Origin: Phycisphaerales bacterium
Lineage (GTDB): Bacteria > Planctomycetota > Phycisphaerae > Sedimentisphaerales > Anaerobacaceae
Direction: 5' to 3'
DNA length: 13,682 nt
Assembly: GCA_011057845.1 (NCBI GenBank)
Contig: DSDB01000023.1
Location: 1-13,682 of the forward strand
Position 1 is the first letter of the stretch; each line of letters begins with the position of its first letter. The position numbers and the translations under genes are program-made. Below, in pieces: positions 7,339-13,682 of this stretch. The notes beneath the pieces are model-generated. The model ran no database searches and was not told where the DNA came from. It saw only the letters and a list, made by a program, of their open reading frames with translations.

Positions 7339-8586
7339 TCACGATCTGCGCCAGCCCCGCGACGCCATCGCCTCCAACCGTACTCGAAACTTCCGGGTCA
7401 CAGCCTTTCGGCCGAATTCCCTCTCAAAGAATACCCTGGCACGCGCTCCCTTCTGTTGGCAGAGCGCCGGGTCTGATGCGGCGGCCGATATCGCCTCCGC
7501 CAGAGCGCCCGCGTCGCTGGGGGGGGGTACCCAGCCGAAATCACCTTCGCTGATGAGCCTGGAGGTGGCGCTTTCCGCGTCGACGCCGGCAATGACGGGA
7601 CGCCCTGCGGCGGTGTAGCCGTGCATTTTCGACGGGATCGAACTGGCCCCCGAGCGAGGCTTCAGGGTCACCAGTCCCACGTCGCCCGTGGCCTGCATTT
7701 CATTGACGTCTTCTTCAGGCTGAAAGGGCAGGAACTTCACGTTTGAGAGCCCGTAATCCGCCGACATCTTCTCGAGATCGGACTTCAACGGGCCATCACC
7801 CACGAAGAGAAACAACAGATCATCTCGATTCCGCAGCAACCTTGCGGCTTCGATAATAACAGCGGCGCCGCTGATGTAGCCTATGGTGCCGGCGTGCAAC
7901 ACCACGAATTTCTCCGGCGGGATGTCGAATCTATGCCTCCACCCGTTCATGCGGGACATCGGATAGATGCGGGATTCATCGAGCCAGTGGCGTTGCAGAA
8001 CGACGTGCTCCTCGGACAATCCGCGATCGAGGAGCAGTTGCCGCATGTCGTCGGTCAGCGTTCCGACCACATCGCTCCTTCTGCATACCCAGGTGTCCAG
8101 CTTCTTCATCATGGCTGTAGCGAGGCCTTCTTTGATGAGGCCTGCGTTGATTGCGCTCTCCGGATGCACATCCTGGATCCAATAGAAGACCTTCGCCCTT
8201 CGCAGTTTCGCCAGCAGCACGCCCGTGAAGTTCCCGAACAGGGGGGTGGACTGCATGATCATAACGTCGAACGACTCCTGGTGCAGACCCACGACGAAAG
8301 ACCCCAAGGCAAAGGTGCCGTAATACCAGAGTTTGGGCAGAAGCCGGAAGCGTTTCGCAAAGGAATGAATGCACCGTACGACGGTGAAACCGCCGTCGGT
8401 CCGTTCTTTCGTATAGAACTTCGCCTTCCATCCATCAAAAAGCGGCCCTGCGGGATGGCTTGGGAAACCCGTAAGCACCGTTACCTCATGTCCGGCGTCA
8501 GTGAGTTCCTGAGCCAGTTCCGCTGCATTTATGCCTGCGGGCGCGTGTTCCGGTGGATATATATGTATAAGGATCAATACGCGCAC
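7339..8586 (-). CDS. GT4 glycosyltransferase, WbuB-like
   Basis: The 415-residue protein has the two Rossmann domains of GT-B, family 4 enzymes. N-terminal marks are YPPEHAPAG (10-18) and WIQDVHPES (136-144). The C-terminal nucleotide-sugar domain has HAGTIGYISG (231-240), FVGDGP (261-266) and SIPSKMHGYTAAGRPVIA (316-333). The last block replaces the classical E-x7-E motif and is typical of the group annotated WbuB, linked to transfer of N-acetyl-L-fucosamine in some O-antigen loci. The group resemblance is good, but the donor sugar here is an inference. The start is a GTG that fits the family N-terminus (MRVLILIHIYPPE) but has no convincing Shine-Dalgarno sequence. It is probably a cytoplasmic or membrane-peripheral enzyme acting on the lipid-linked oligosaccharide. 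Confidence 0.9.
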   Translation of the reverse strand: MRVLILIHIYPPEHAPAGINAAELAQELTDAGHEVTVLTGFPSHPAGPLFDGWKAKFYTKERTDGGFTVVRCIHSFAKRFRLLPKLWYYGTFALGSFVVGLHQESFDVMIMQSTPLFGNFTGVLLAKLRRAKVFYWIQDVHPESAINAGLIKEGLATAMMKKLDTWVCRRSDVVGTLTDDMRQLLLDRGLSEEHVVLQRHWLDESRIYPMSRMNGWRHRFDIPPEKFVVLHAGTIGYISGAAVIIEAARLLRNRDDLLFLFVGDGPLKSDLEKMSADYGLSNVKFLPFQPEEDVNEMQATGDVGLVTLKPRSGASSIPSKMHGYTAAGRPVIAGVDAESATSRLISEGDFGWVPPPSDAGALAEAISAAASDPALCQQKGARARVFFEREFGRKAVTRKFRVRLEAMASRGWRRS

Positions 8587-8698
8587 GGGGATGTCTCAAC
8601 GTAATCTGGGAAACCTGACTGCCGACACAAACGATTCATACGTGCATCCGGATGTGTCTTTCGGTCGTGAACGCGGCAGACTCTGCCATGCGCTCTAT
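8587..8698. other. 112-bp gap with small inverted repeats
   Basis: No gene is visible. There is a perfect 10-bp palindrome CATCCGGATG at 8645-8654 and a GGCAG-ACT-CTGCC hairpin at 8675-8687, close to the stop of the WcaF-like gene. Neither is followed by a T-tract, so transcription probably continues into the WbuB-like gene. Confidence 0.4.
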
Positions 8699-9247
8699 TC
8701 AGTTTCGCGCTTTGAGCGCCTTCGGCGATCTGCGGCCTATAGCGACCGCCGGATTCCCACCGACGACGGCCCATGGCTCCACGGACTTCGTCGCCACAGC
8801 GCCCATGGCGACCACCGCCCCCTCGCCGACCGTCACCCCCATTGCTATGATGGCCTTGGCGCACACCCAGGATTTCCGCCCCAGCACAATCGGCGCCGAT
8901 ACAAGCGGAAAGTCAGGCCTATGGATATCGTGACCGGCCGTACACAGATACGCATACTGGCTGACAATCGCCTCCTCTCCCAAGGTCACGGTGGCGACGT
9001 TGTAGCAGTCGACCTCATCCGACAGGCGGCTGTAAGGGCCCATGACCAGGTTCCACGGCGCCCATATCCTGGCCGTGCCATAGACCCTTGCCGTGGGATG
9101 TACATGGGCACCGAAGAGTCTCAGGAGCAACCTTCGCCAGCCGAAACACATTCTTGGAAACGGCCGAAACAGTAACAACCGGACCACCGACCATATGAAC
9201 CGGCCCAGCCGATGCCCGACGGAAAAGGTGCTTTGCACGCGCGTCAT
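8699..9247 (-). CDS. wcaF: WcaF-like polysaccharide O-acetyltransferase (left-handed beta-helix)
   Basis: This is a hexapeptide-repeat (LbH) acyltransferase that uses acetyl-CoA to acetylate a sugar hydroxyl. The 182-residue protein follows the colanic-acid WcaF pattern closely: a basic, hydrophobic N-terminal segment (15-47), IWAPWNLVMG (61-70), DEVDCYNVATVTLG (77-90), YLCTAGHDIHRPDF (100-113) with the probable catalytic His106, and VEPWAVVGGNPA near the end. The start is supported by GAGGAG 8 nt upstream of the ATG. It is the first gene after a terminator-like hairpin and so may begin a separate transcription unit with the WbuB-like, GNAT, epimerase, aminotransferase and phosphoglycosyl transferase genes. 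The symbol reflects family membership; the organism need not make colanic acid. Confidence 0.9.
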   Translation of the reverse strand: MTRVQSTFSVGHRLGRFIWSVVRLLLFRPFPRMCFGWRRLLLRLFGAHVHPTARVYGTARIWAPWNLVMGPYSRLSDEVDCYNVATVTLGEEAIVSQYAYLCTAGHDIHRPDFPLVSAPIVLGRKSWVCAKAIIAMGVTVGEGAVVAMGAVATKSVEPWAVVGGNPAVAIGRRSPKALKARN

Positions 9248-9417
9248 GATTCCTGCTCCTCACAAGAGCCTACGGATGAACAAAAGCGCCGGTGGACGAT
9301 CCGTAGCTCCGGCGCGAGGCCCGCATCGCTCCGCGGGATGAGTGAACAACCCATCAACCTCCTGAATTACCGAAAAACAGTAGATCGTCAACGACCGCCA
9401 CATCGTGACAGGCAATC
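9248..9417 (-). promoter_or_regulatory. Leader region upstream of the WcaF-like gene
   Basis: This 170-bp gap holds, in minus-strand order, a TTGACG that could be a -35 box but lacks a good -10, a perfect AGGAGG at 9358-9363, a CCCGC/GCGGG hairpin (9320-9337), the terminator-like hairpin (9279-9315) and the GAGGAG ribosome binding site of the WcaF-like gene (9256-9261). Two short reading frames follow the AGGAGG. One is 36 residues from ATG 9354 and ends in an ATGA overlap with the WcaF-like start, but its spacing of 3 nt is too short. The other is 29 residues from a TTG at a better 8-nt spacing. Either could be a leader peptide, but there is no proof that any is translated. Confidence 0.35.
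9279..9315 (-). terminator. Terminator-like hairpin between the GT4 and WcaF-like genes
   Basis: On the minus strand, GCGCCGG pairs perfectly with CCGGCGC (7 bp, 16-nt loop) and is followed directly by TTTTGTT. The T-tract is short and the loop is long, so it may be a partial terminator or attenuator. If active, it divides the polysaccharide locus into an upstream glycosyltransferase unit and a downstream WcaF-to-phosphoglycosyl-transferase unit. Confidence 0.6.
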
Positions 9418-10013
9418 TCAGGGCTTGCCCAGAGCGATGAGTTTGGGAATTACCTCATCATAACGCTCGACCATGTGACGGGTATCCAGCGCCAGTGCCC
9501 GCCGACTGCACGCGGCCAGTGTATCGCCGTCCAGACGATCCAGCATCTCATCGGCAAAACCCTGCTTTCTGGGATCGACCACGAGGCCGCAAGCGGCCTC
9601 CCGAACGCGGGTGGCCAGATAGGTGTCTTCGGCAACGATTATAGGCACGCCGAAATAGAGCGACTCGTACAGTTTGTTGGGCAGTGCCATTCTCACATTG
9701 GGGTCGTGATTATCATAGACCACATACGACACATCGACGGATTGATAGATGTTGCCGATGTCTCTCTGGCTGGAGAAGGAGCCATGATAGAAGAGATTGC
9801 TGTGTTGGTCGACGAAATTTGTGACCATGTGCTTTGAGGGGCCGTCCCCGAAGAAGTGAAGCTGAAATTGAGGCCCTTTTCGGGCCACCGCCTCCATGAG
9901 GCATTGAATGCAGTGCTCGTACTTGAACAGTCCTATGTAGCCTATGCGCAAGGGCCTGTTCGGGGCGATCGTCCGGTCCGGCCGGGGGAACCGGGCCGCC
10001 ACATCGCGCGCGA
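9418..10013 (-). repeat. Long direct repeat, copy 1 (glycosyltransferase 3' half)
   Basis: This segment aligns base for base, with no indel, to 13087-13682 at an offset of 3669 bp. The longest run I see is 59 identical bases (9725-9783 against 13394-13452). Similarity ends close to the stop codon, so the repeat unit is the gene and not its flanks. At the right it continues past the window edge. Confidence 0.9.
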
Positions 10014-10581
10014 GCATGTTCTCGATGACCAGTGTTTTGTCTTCGATGCCCGGGTGCATAAGGGCGAAGTAGTCGGTGATGAACGCCGGAGAAGTCACGA
10101 CCAGGGCGCGGCAGAGCCTGAGCATGCGCCTCTCCGCCACGGCGCCGAGTTTCGATACGACGGACATGTGCGGAAGGGGATTCAGGACATCCGCCACCTC
10201 GAAGACCAACGGCGTCGTCCGGGGCAGCGCCCGCCTCGCGATCATCGCCATGTCGAGTCCGAAGGCGTAAACCAGCGCCGGGGCGGGCTGCTCCTTCTCC
10301 CGCTTTCGTATGATCGCCGCGGCGCGCACGAGTCGGGGGATCCGCCGGATCCACCGGCCCATGGCGACGTTTCCCAGGCTTGTCACATCCGACGGGGCCG
10401 GATAGGTGTTCTGCGTGTAATACCCCCGCTGGAAGTGGTACACGCTGATGTCATAGCCGGCCTCAATCAACATGGCCGCGCGCCGGTGATAGCGAGGCTG
10501 CGACTCCGTGGGGGACAACATCACGGCTCTTGGCTTGCGGCCGGCGGACGCCCCGTGCGACGGATCGGCTTCATATGTCAT
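9418..10581 (-). CDS. GT4 glycosyltransferase, paralogue of the gene at the right edge
   Basis: This 387-residue GT-B glycosyltransferase has a divergent N-terminal domain (SPTESQPRYHRRAAMLIEAG, 23-42, and LVFEVADVL, 125-133). Its C-terminal nucleotide-sugar domain has RIGYIGLFKYEH (212-223), FFGDGP (243-248) and PNKLYESLYFGVPIIVAE (301-318), which stands in for the family 4 E-x7-E region. The donor and acceptor are unknown. Residues 191-387 are about 87% identical, without gaps, to the truncated gene at 13087-13682, so the two arose by recent duplication. GAGGGGG lies 7 nt before the ATG. The first 11 bp overlap the end of the GT2 gene, so they are cotranscribed. A terminator-like hairpin lies about 100 bp after the stop. 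Confidence 0.88.
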   Translation of the reverse strand: MTYEADPSHGASAGRKPRAVMLSPTESQPRYHRRAAMLIEAGYDISVYHFQRGYYTQNTYPAPSDVTSLGNVAMGRWIRRIPRLVRAAAIIRKREKEQPAPALVYAFGLDMAMIARRALPRTTPLVFEVADVLNPLPHMSVVSKLGAVAERRMLRLCRALVVTSPAFITDYFALMHPGIEDKTLVIENMLARDVAARFPRPDRTIAPNRPLRIGYIGLFKYEHCIQCLMEAVARKGPQFQLHFFGDGPSKHMVTNFVDQHSNLFYHGSFSSQRDIGNIYQSVDVSYVVYDNHDPNVRMALPNKLYESLYFGVPIIVAEDTYLATRVREAACGLVVDPRKQGFADEMLDRLDGDTLAACSRRALALDTRHMVERYDEVIPKLIALGKP

Positions 10582-11542
10582 TGGATGACCCCCTCACCTT
10601 AGGCATTTTGTCCTTTACGAGTGCTATCAACCCTTCGAGAGTCCCAATCGTCATTCCGAGATCACATGCCAACAGCGCATAGGCTCCAACAACGATGCGC
10701 ACGGGGTTCATGAATTCTCTCCATCGGCCCTTTTGGAGCATGCGTTTGGCGAGATTCAGGCCGTAGAGAATCACGGCTATCAGCCACGCAACCGGCTGCA
10801 AAAATCCCCAGACGAAAAGGACGGGCAGAAGGATATGAAGCGCCGTGATCGCCGTGATCGTCCAGATGCCCCATGGTTCGCGGAGGCGGATATGCCCTCG
10901 CGTGTTTCTTCGGTTCATCCGGAAGATCCCCTTCCAACTGCTCCGGACCCGCCAGTACTGCTCCGCCTGCGGCGCGTGAACATACGTGTAGCCCAGCGCG
11001 TGCCATTGGGTGTTGAACCAGGTGTCTTCCCCGGCCTCCACATGTTCGGGATATCCGCCGATCCGTTCCCACACCTCGCGTTTGTAGGCGCAACCTCGGT
11101 GCGAAGGCTGGATGGCGTCTTTGGTGGGCTCCCTGAAGCCGGCCATGCAACTCTCGAACAGCGTCTTTCCCACCAGGTGGGTCTTTCCGCCCACCACGTC
11201 CGCCCCTTGGTGCTCAAACGGTTCGAGCATCCATTTCAGCCAGTCGTCACAGTACCGCGTGCCGGAGTCGAAAGTCACGATAATATCCGCGTCCGTCCGT
11301 TGAATGGCTTCATTGCGTCCCCGGCTGATATTCGCGCCCGGAACCGAGTAGACCCTCAGCTTGGGGACACGCGCCGCCCATTGTTGGAGCAACTCCCAGG
11401 TCCCATCCGTCGATCCCCCGTCGACAATCACAATCTCGTTGAGAAGGGCAAGATTCTGCTCGGTGGTGAACGTCTGCAGAGCCGGCTCCATCTCATCCCT
11501 ACAGTTGCGTGTTGTGCCTATTATCGCTACTTTCCACTGCAT
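10571..11542 (-). CDS. Membrane-anchored GT2 glycosyltransferase
   Basis: The 323-residue protein has a GT-A, family 2 catalytic domain: VAIIGTTRN at the start, IVDGGSTDGTW (39-49) for the nucleotide, TFDSGT (90-95) as the metal-binding DxD-like motif with Gly in the last place, and GEDTWFN (171-177) with the probable catalytic acidic pair. The DSG form resembles the DAG variant common in exopolysaccharide GT2 enzymes and is probably functional. About three hydrophobic helices lie at residues 226-246, 247-262 and 280-300, so the enzyme sits on the inner membrane with a cytoplasmic active site. A longer frame begins with GTG at 11575, but GGAG lies 9 nt before the ATG at 11542, which also fits the family N-terminus. 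The end overlaps the next glycosyltransferase by 11 bp. Confidence 0.9.
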   Translation of the reverse strand: MQWKVAIIGTTRNCRDEMEPALQTFTTEQNLALLNEIVIVDGGSTDGTWELLQQWAARVPKLRVYSVPGANISRGRNEAIQRTDADIIVTFDSGTRYCDDWLKWMLEPFEHQGADVVGGKTHLVGKTLFESCMAGFREPTKDAIQPSHRGCAYKREVWERIGGYPEHVEAGEDTWFNTQWHALGYTYVHAPQAEQYWRVRSSWKGIFRMNRRNTRGHIRLREPWGIWTITAITALHILLPVLFVWGFLQPVAWLIAVILYGLNLAKRMLQKGRWREFMNPVRIVVGAYALLACDLGMTIGTLEGLIALVKDKMPKVRGSSNDI

Positions 11543-11646
11543 GGCCATTATCTCCACGGTGCCGGAAGCAGACACTCAGCCACAGGTATATCGGTGAATC
11601 TCTCAGGGCACTTCATGCTGTATCAAGGATTACCCTGTGCTTCGCA
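11543..11646. other. Short gap upstream of the GT2 gene
   Basis: No convincing gene, promoter or terminator is visible here apart from the GGAG ribosome binding site at 11552-11555. It separates the small ORF at 11647-11823 from the GT2 gene. Confidence 0.4.
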
Positions 11647-11823
11647 TCACGTCATGGTTCCCATAAACTCAACGTCCCGGACTTGGAGGTGTTTTCGGGA
11701 CCTGTTTCCCGCGGCGCTTTGCTCGCCGTACAACAGCCCACCGCCGACGGCGTCCGTTAAGACCGGGCTGATAGGTTCGGCCATGTTGTCGTCATGCCAT
11801 CCGCCGACCATGCGTCCGATCAT
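11647..11823 (-). CDS. Possible 58-residue small ORF coupled to the GT4 gene
   Basis: I do not recognise this product. It begins with ATG overlapping the stop of the preceding GT4 gene (ATGA), preceded by a purine-rich AGGGGCGAGAG, and ends at TGA 11647. By hand count, 43 of 58 codons end in G or C, similar to real genes here. The sequence (MIGRMVGGWHDDNMAEP... to ...VRDVEFMGTMT) has no signal peptide, membrane helix or known motif. It could be a genuine small protein, the remnant of a gene lost during rearrangement of the locus, or chance. The overlap type and codon usage are the only support. Confidence 0.3.
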   Translation of the reverse strand: MIGRMVGGWHDDNMAEPISPVLTDAVGGGLLYGEQSAAGNRSRKHLQVRDVEFMGTMT

Positions 11824-12968
11824 CTCTCGCCCCTGTGGCACGCTTGCTCCAGGACCTCCACGATGGTCGTCGTACACTGACCGATCTCGAAGTGCTCCTC
11901 GACCCGCTTCCTTCCAGCTTGGCCCATTTCGTCCCGTAATGATGTGTCATCGAGAAGCGTCCCTATCTTGCCCGCCAGGTCATCCGGGTTCCGAATACCC
12001 ACGAGAAAGCCGGTGGCGCCGTCAACGACCGTGTCTTCGCAACCGCGGTGTTTCGTGGCGACAACGGGCTTGCCGCAGGCCATGGCCTCAAGGATGGAAA
12101 CCGGCAGGCCCTCAAAGTAGTATGTGGGCAGCGTGAATAGGTCGGCGCATCGCATCAGACGGGGAATATCGTCTCGCCAGCCCAAAAGCCTGAATTTCTC
12201 TTTGAGGGCAAATTGCTCCGCCCGACGGCCCAAACGGTCGGCACATGGGCCGTTTCCACAAAGCAGAAAGTACACATCGCCGCGTCGAGCACAAATCCGC
12301 CGGGCCGCGTCGAGAAGCACGAAGACGCCTTTCTCCGGAATCAGCGCCGCCGTACATAGAACGATCCGTGCCGTATCTGGAATACCCAACTCGTGTCTTA
12401 CACAATGACCCTCCTCCCCATCGGCCCGCGCGTCAAACTCCTTCAGATTCACCCCCATGCCGGGAATACGAAACACCCTGTCGCCGGTTCGGGTCATCTT
12501 GTGTTTGCGGCAGAGGTTCTCATCATACGTGTTCATCACGATGATGGCGTCGGTCAGACGGGCCAACGCCTTTTCCAGGCAGAACCCTATGCTCCATTTC
12601 AGGATGTTCTGCCCGGGGGCGCAGGGCAGTCCATGGCAAAAATAGACGACATGCGCCGTCCCGGCCCGCCTGGCGGCAATCCGGCCGACCCCTGCGCCGA
12701 GAGGCGTATGGCAAACGGCGGCGTCGATCTTTTGTTCGCGCAGTATCCCGGCTATCCGAACGATCTCTCGGCGAAGCACCCATGGGTCCAGACTTCGTTC
12801 AAGCCGGTGGCCGAAGCAGTCGATGCCTGAGTCTCTGAGTTTCTGTGCGTGGGCGTCATCCGAGGTGCATACGCATACGTAATGGCCCCGCCTCTCTTGC
12901 TCCTTTATCAGAGGGACCAGGAAATGGTAAGCCGTTATGCTCGCACGGGTTATATGAATGAATCGCAC
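11820..12968 (-). CDS. GT4 glycosyltransferase, CapM/PglA-like
   Basis: This 382-residue GT-B family 4 enzyme carries the classical retaining-transferase motif EGLPVSILE (Glu286 and Glu294, E-x7-E) followed by AMACGKPVVAT. Other marks are HTPLGAGVGRIAARRAG (87-103) and YFCHGLPC (109-116), which match the N-domain of the CapM/EpsD/PglA group, then PGMGVNLKEF (169-178) and FLLCGNGP (234-241). Members often add an N-acetylhexosamine as the second sugar on the lipid-linked chain; here the donor is not determined. The start is GTG, supported by AGAGG 6 nt upstream. It lies 118 bp after the truncated glycosyltransferase stop. A possible small ORF overlaps its stop. Confidence 0.92.
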   Translation of the reverse strand: MRFIHITRASITAYHFLVPLIKEQERRGHYVCVCTSDDAHAQKLRDSGIDCFGHRLERSLDPWVLRREIVRIAGILREQKIDAAVCHTPLGAGVGRIAARRAGTAHVVYFCHGLPCAPGQNILKWSIGFCLEKALARLTDAIIVMNTYDENLCRKHKMTRTGDRVFRIPGMGVNLKEFDARADGEEGHCVRHELGIPDTARIVLCTAALIPEKGVFVLLDAARRICARRGDVYFLLCGNGPCADRLGRRAEQFALKEKFRLLGWRDDIPRLMRCADLFTLPTYYFEGLPVSILEAMACGKPVVATKHRGCEDTVVDGATGFLVGIRNPDDLAGKIGTLLDDTSLRDEMGQAGRKRVEEHFEIGQCTTTIVEVLEQACHRGER

Positions 12969-13086
12969 GTATAACCTCTACCCATGGGACCTGGACGACG
13001 CGGATGTCGTGCGGACGCGCCATGGCCTGCGGCGCATCACCCCGACGCGGCATAGCCATTCACAAGACGGCCGCCTCATGGCTGTC
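12969..13086. other. 118-bp gap between two GT4 genes
   Basis: It contains an AGCCAT/ATGGCT inverted repeat (13054-13083, 18-nt loop) just after the stop of the truncated glycosyltransferase, and the AGAGG ribosome binding site of the next gene. The hairpin has no T-tract, so I do not call it a terminator. Confidence 0.4.
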
Positions 13087-13682
13087 TCAGGTTCTTCCCA
13101 GATCGATGAGTTTGGGAATAACCTCATCATAACGCTCGACCATGTGAAGGGTATCCAGCGCCAGTGCCCGCCGACTGCATGCGGCCAGTGTATCGCCGTC
13201 CAGACGATCCAGCATCTCATCGGCAAAACCCTCCTTTCTGGGATCGACCACCAGGCCGCAACCGGTCTCCCGAACGCGGGTGGCCAGATAGGTGTCCTCG
13301 GCGACGATTATAGGCACGCCGAAATAGAGCGACTCGTACAGCTTGTTGGGCAATGCGATTCTAATATTGGGGTCGCTGTGATCATAGACGGCGTACGACA
13401 CATCGACGGATTGATAGATGTTGCCGATGTCTCTCTGGCTGGAGAAGGAGCCGTGATAAAAGAGATTGTCGTGCTTTTCAACGAAGGTGGTGATCCTGTC
13501 CTTCGAGGGCCCATCCCCGAAGAAGTGAAGTTCAAACCGAGGTCCTCTTCGGGCCACCGCCTCCATGAGACACTGGATGCAGTGCTCGTATTTGAACAGT
13601 CCTATGTAGCCTATGCGCAAGGGCCCGTTCGGGGCGATCGGCCGATCCGGCCGGGGGAACCGCTCCGCCACATCGCGTGCGA
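13087..13682 (-). CDS. GT4 glycosyltransferase, C-terminal part cut by the window edge
   Basis: The frame is open to the window edge, and the GTG at 13671 is an internal Val codon (the paralogue reads ARDVA at the same place). The visible part is the nucleotide-sugar-binding domain, with RIGYIGLFKYEH, FFGDGP and PNKLYESLYFGVPIIVAE, matching residues 191-387 of the glycosyltransferase at 9418-10581 with about 25 differences in 197 positions and no gaps. Changes cluster around the residues equivalent to 251-262 and 289-299, while the donor-site blocks are unchanged, so both copies probably use the same donor sugar and may differ in acceptor. It would be the first gene of the visible locus in transcription order. 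Confidence 0.88.
   Translation of the reverse strand, partial: ARDVAERFPRPDRPIAPNGPLRIGYIGLFKYEHCIQCLMEAVARRGPRFELHFFGDGPSKDRITTFVEKHDNLFYHGSFSSQRDIGNIYQSVDVSYAVYDHSDPNIRIALPNKLYESLYFGVPIIVAEDTYLATRVRETGCGLVVDPRKEGFADEMLDRLDGDTLAACSRRALALDTLHMVERYDEVIPKLIDLGRT
13087..13682 (-). repeat. Long direct repeat, copy 2 (glycosyltransferase 3' half)
   Basis: This is the partner of 9418-10013, in the same orientation, 3669 bp apart and without indels. Together the copies flank the GT4, small ORF, GT2 and first half of the third GT4. Recombination between them would delete or amplify exactly that module. Confidence 0.9.

Noticed and set aside
10733..12136. 467-codon open frame on the + strand
   Set aside because: Antisense to the GT2 and GT4 genes and spanning their intergenic gap; no recognisable domain.
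13054..13083. AGCCAT/ATGGCT inverted repeat after the truncated glycosyltransferase
   Set aside because: Only 6 bp of stem, an 18-nt loop and no T-tract; not good enough for a terminator.
1..13682. tRNA, rRNA, CRISPR array, insertion sequence or attachment site
   Set aside because: No cloverleaf-like sequence, spaced short repeats, transposase motifs or terminal inverted repeats were seen on either strand. The only long repeat is the glycosyltransferase duplication.

Overview
The window is a high-G+C bacterial segment, probably from a Planctomycetota (Phycisphaerae-like) genome or a related environmental lineage. The best lineage hint is a secreted TIGR03790-family protein, a family I associate with Planctomycetota, Verrucomicrobiota and Acidobacteriota. 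The lineage call is an inference, not a measurement. No RNA gene, CRISPR array or transposase is visible.

Left end (1-1220, + strand): a compact restriction-modification pair. The C-terminal part of a NucS/DUF91-type PD-(D/E)XK nuclease is cut by the window edge. It overlaps by 17 bp a beta-class, SPPY-type DNA methyltransferase. This part is visibly less G+C-rich than its neighbours (29/60 against 41/60 in two sampled lines), which fits acquisition by transfer. It converges on the rest of the window, where every gene is on the minus strand.

Right and centre (13682 down to 3755, minus strand): a surface or exopolysaccharide locus. In transcription order it holds a truncated GT4 glycosyltransferase, a second GT4, a possible 58-residue small ORF, a membrane-anchored GT2, a third GT4 that is a close paralogue of the truncated one, and a terminator-like hairpin. 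After the hairpin come a WcaF-like acetyltransferase, a WbuB-like GT4, a GNAT acetyltransferase, a non-hydrolysing UDP-GlcNAc 2-epimerase (WecB type), a DegT-family sugar aminotransferase and a monotopic phosphoglycosyl transferase. The epimerase, aminotransferase and phosphoglycosyl transferase genes are joined by ATGA overlaps. The likely logic is: the epimerase makes UDP-ManNAc, the aminotransferase and perhaps the GNAT protein make an acetamido sugar, the phosphoglycosyl transferase loads the first sugar on undecaprenyl phosphate, the glycosyltransferases extend it, and the WcaF-like enzyme acetylates it. No flippase, polymerase or chain-length regulator lies in the window.

Downstream (3684 to 1246, minus strand): a KamA-family radical SAM/PLP aminomutase with a strong ribosome binding site and its own rho-independent terminator, then the TIGR03790 gene. 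The aminomutase keeps the cluster cysteines and PLP lysine but has Arg and Ser where lysine 2,3-aminomutase has its two substrate-binding aspartates, so it probably does not act on free lysine. The terminator also shows that the TIGR03790 gene starts at 2445, not at the longer upstream start.

The points most worth a second look are the altered KamA active site, the pair of direct repeats (3669 bp apart, about 87% protein identity) flanking a glycosyltransferase module, and the small nuclease-methyltransferase pair.
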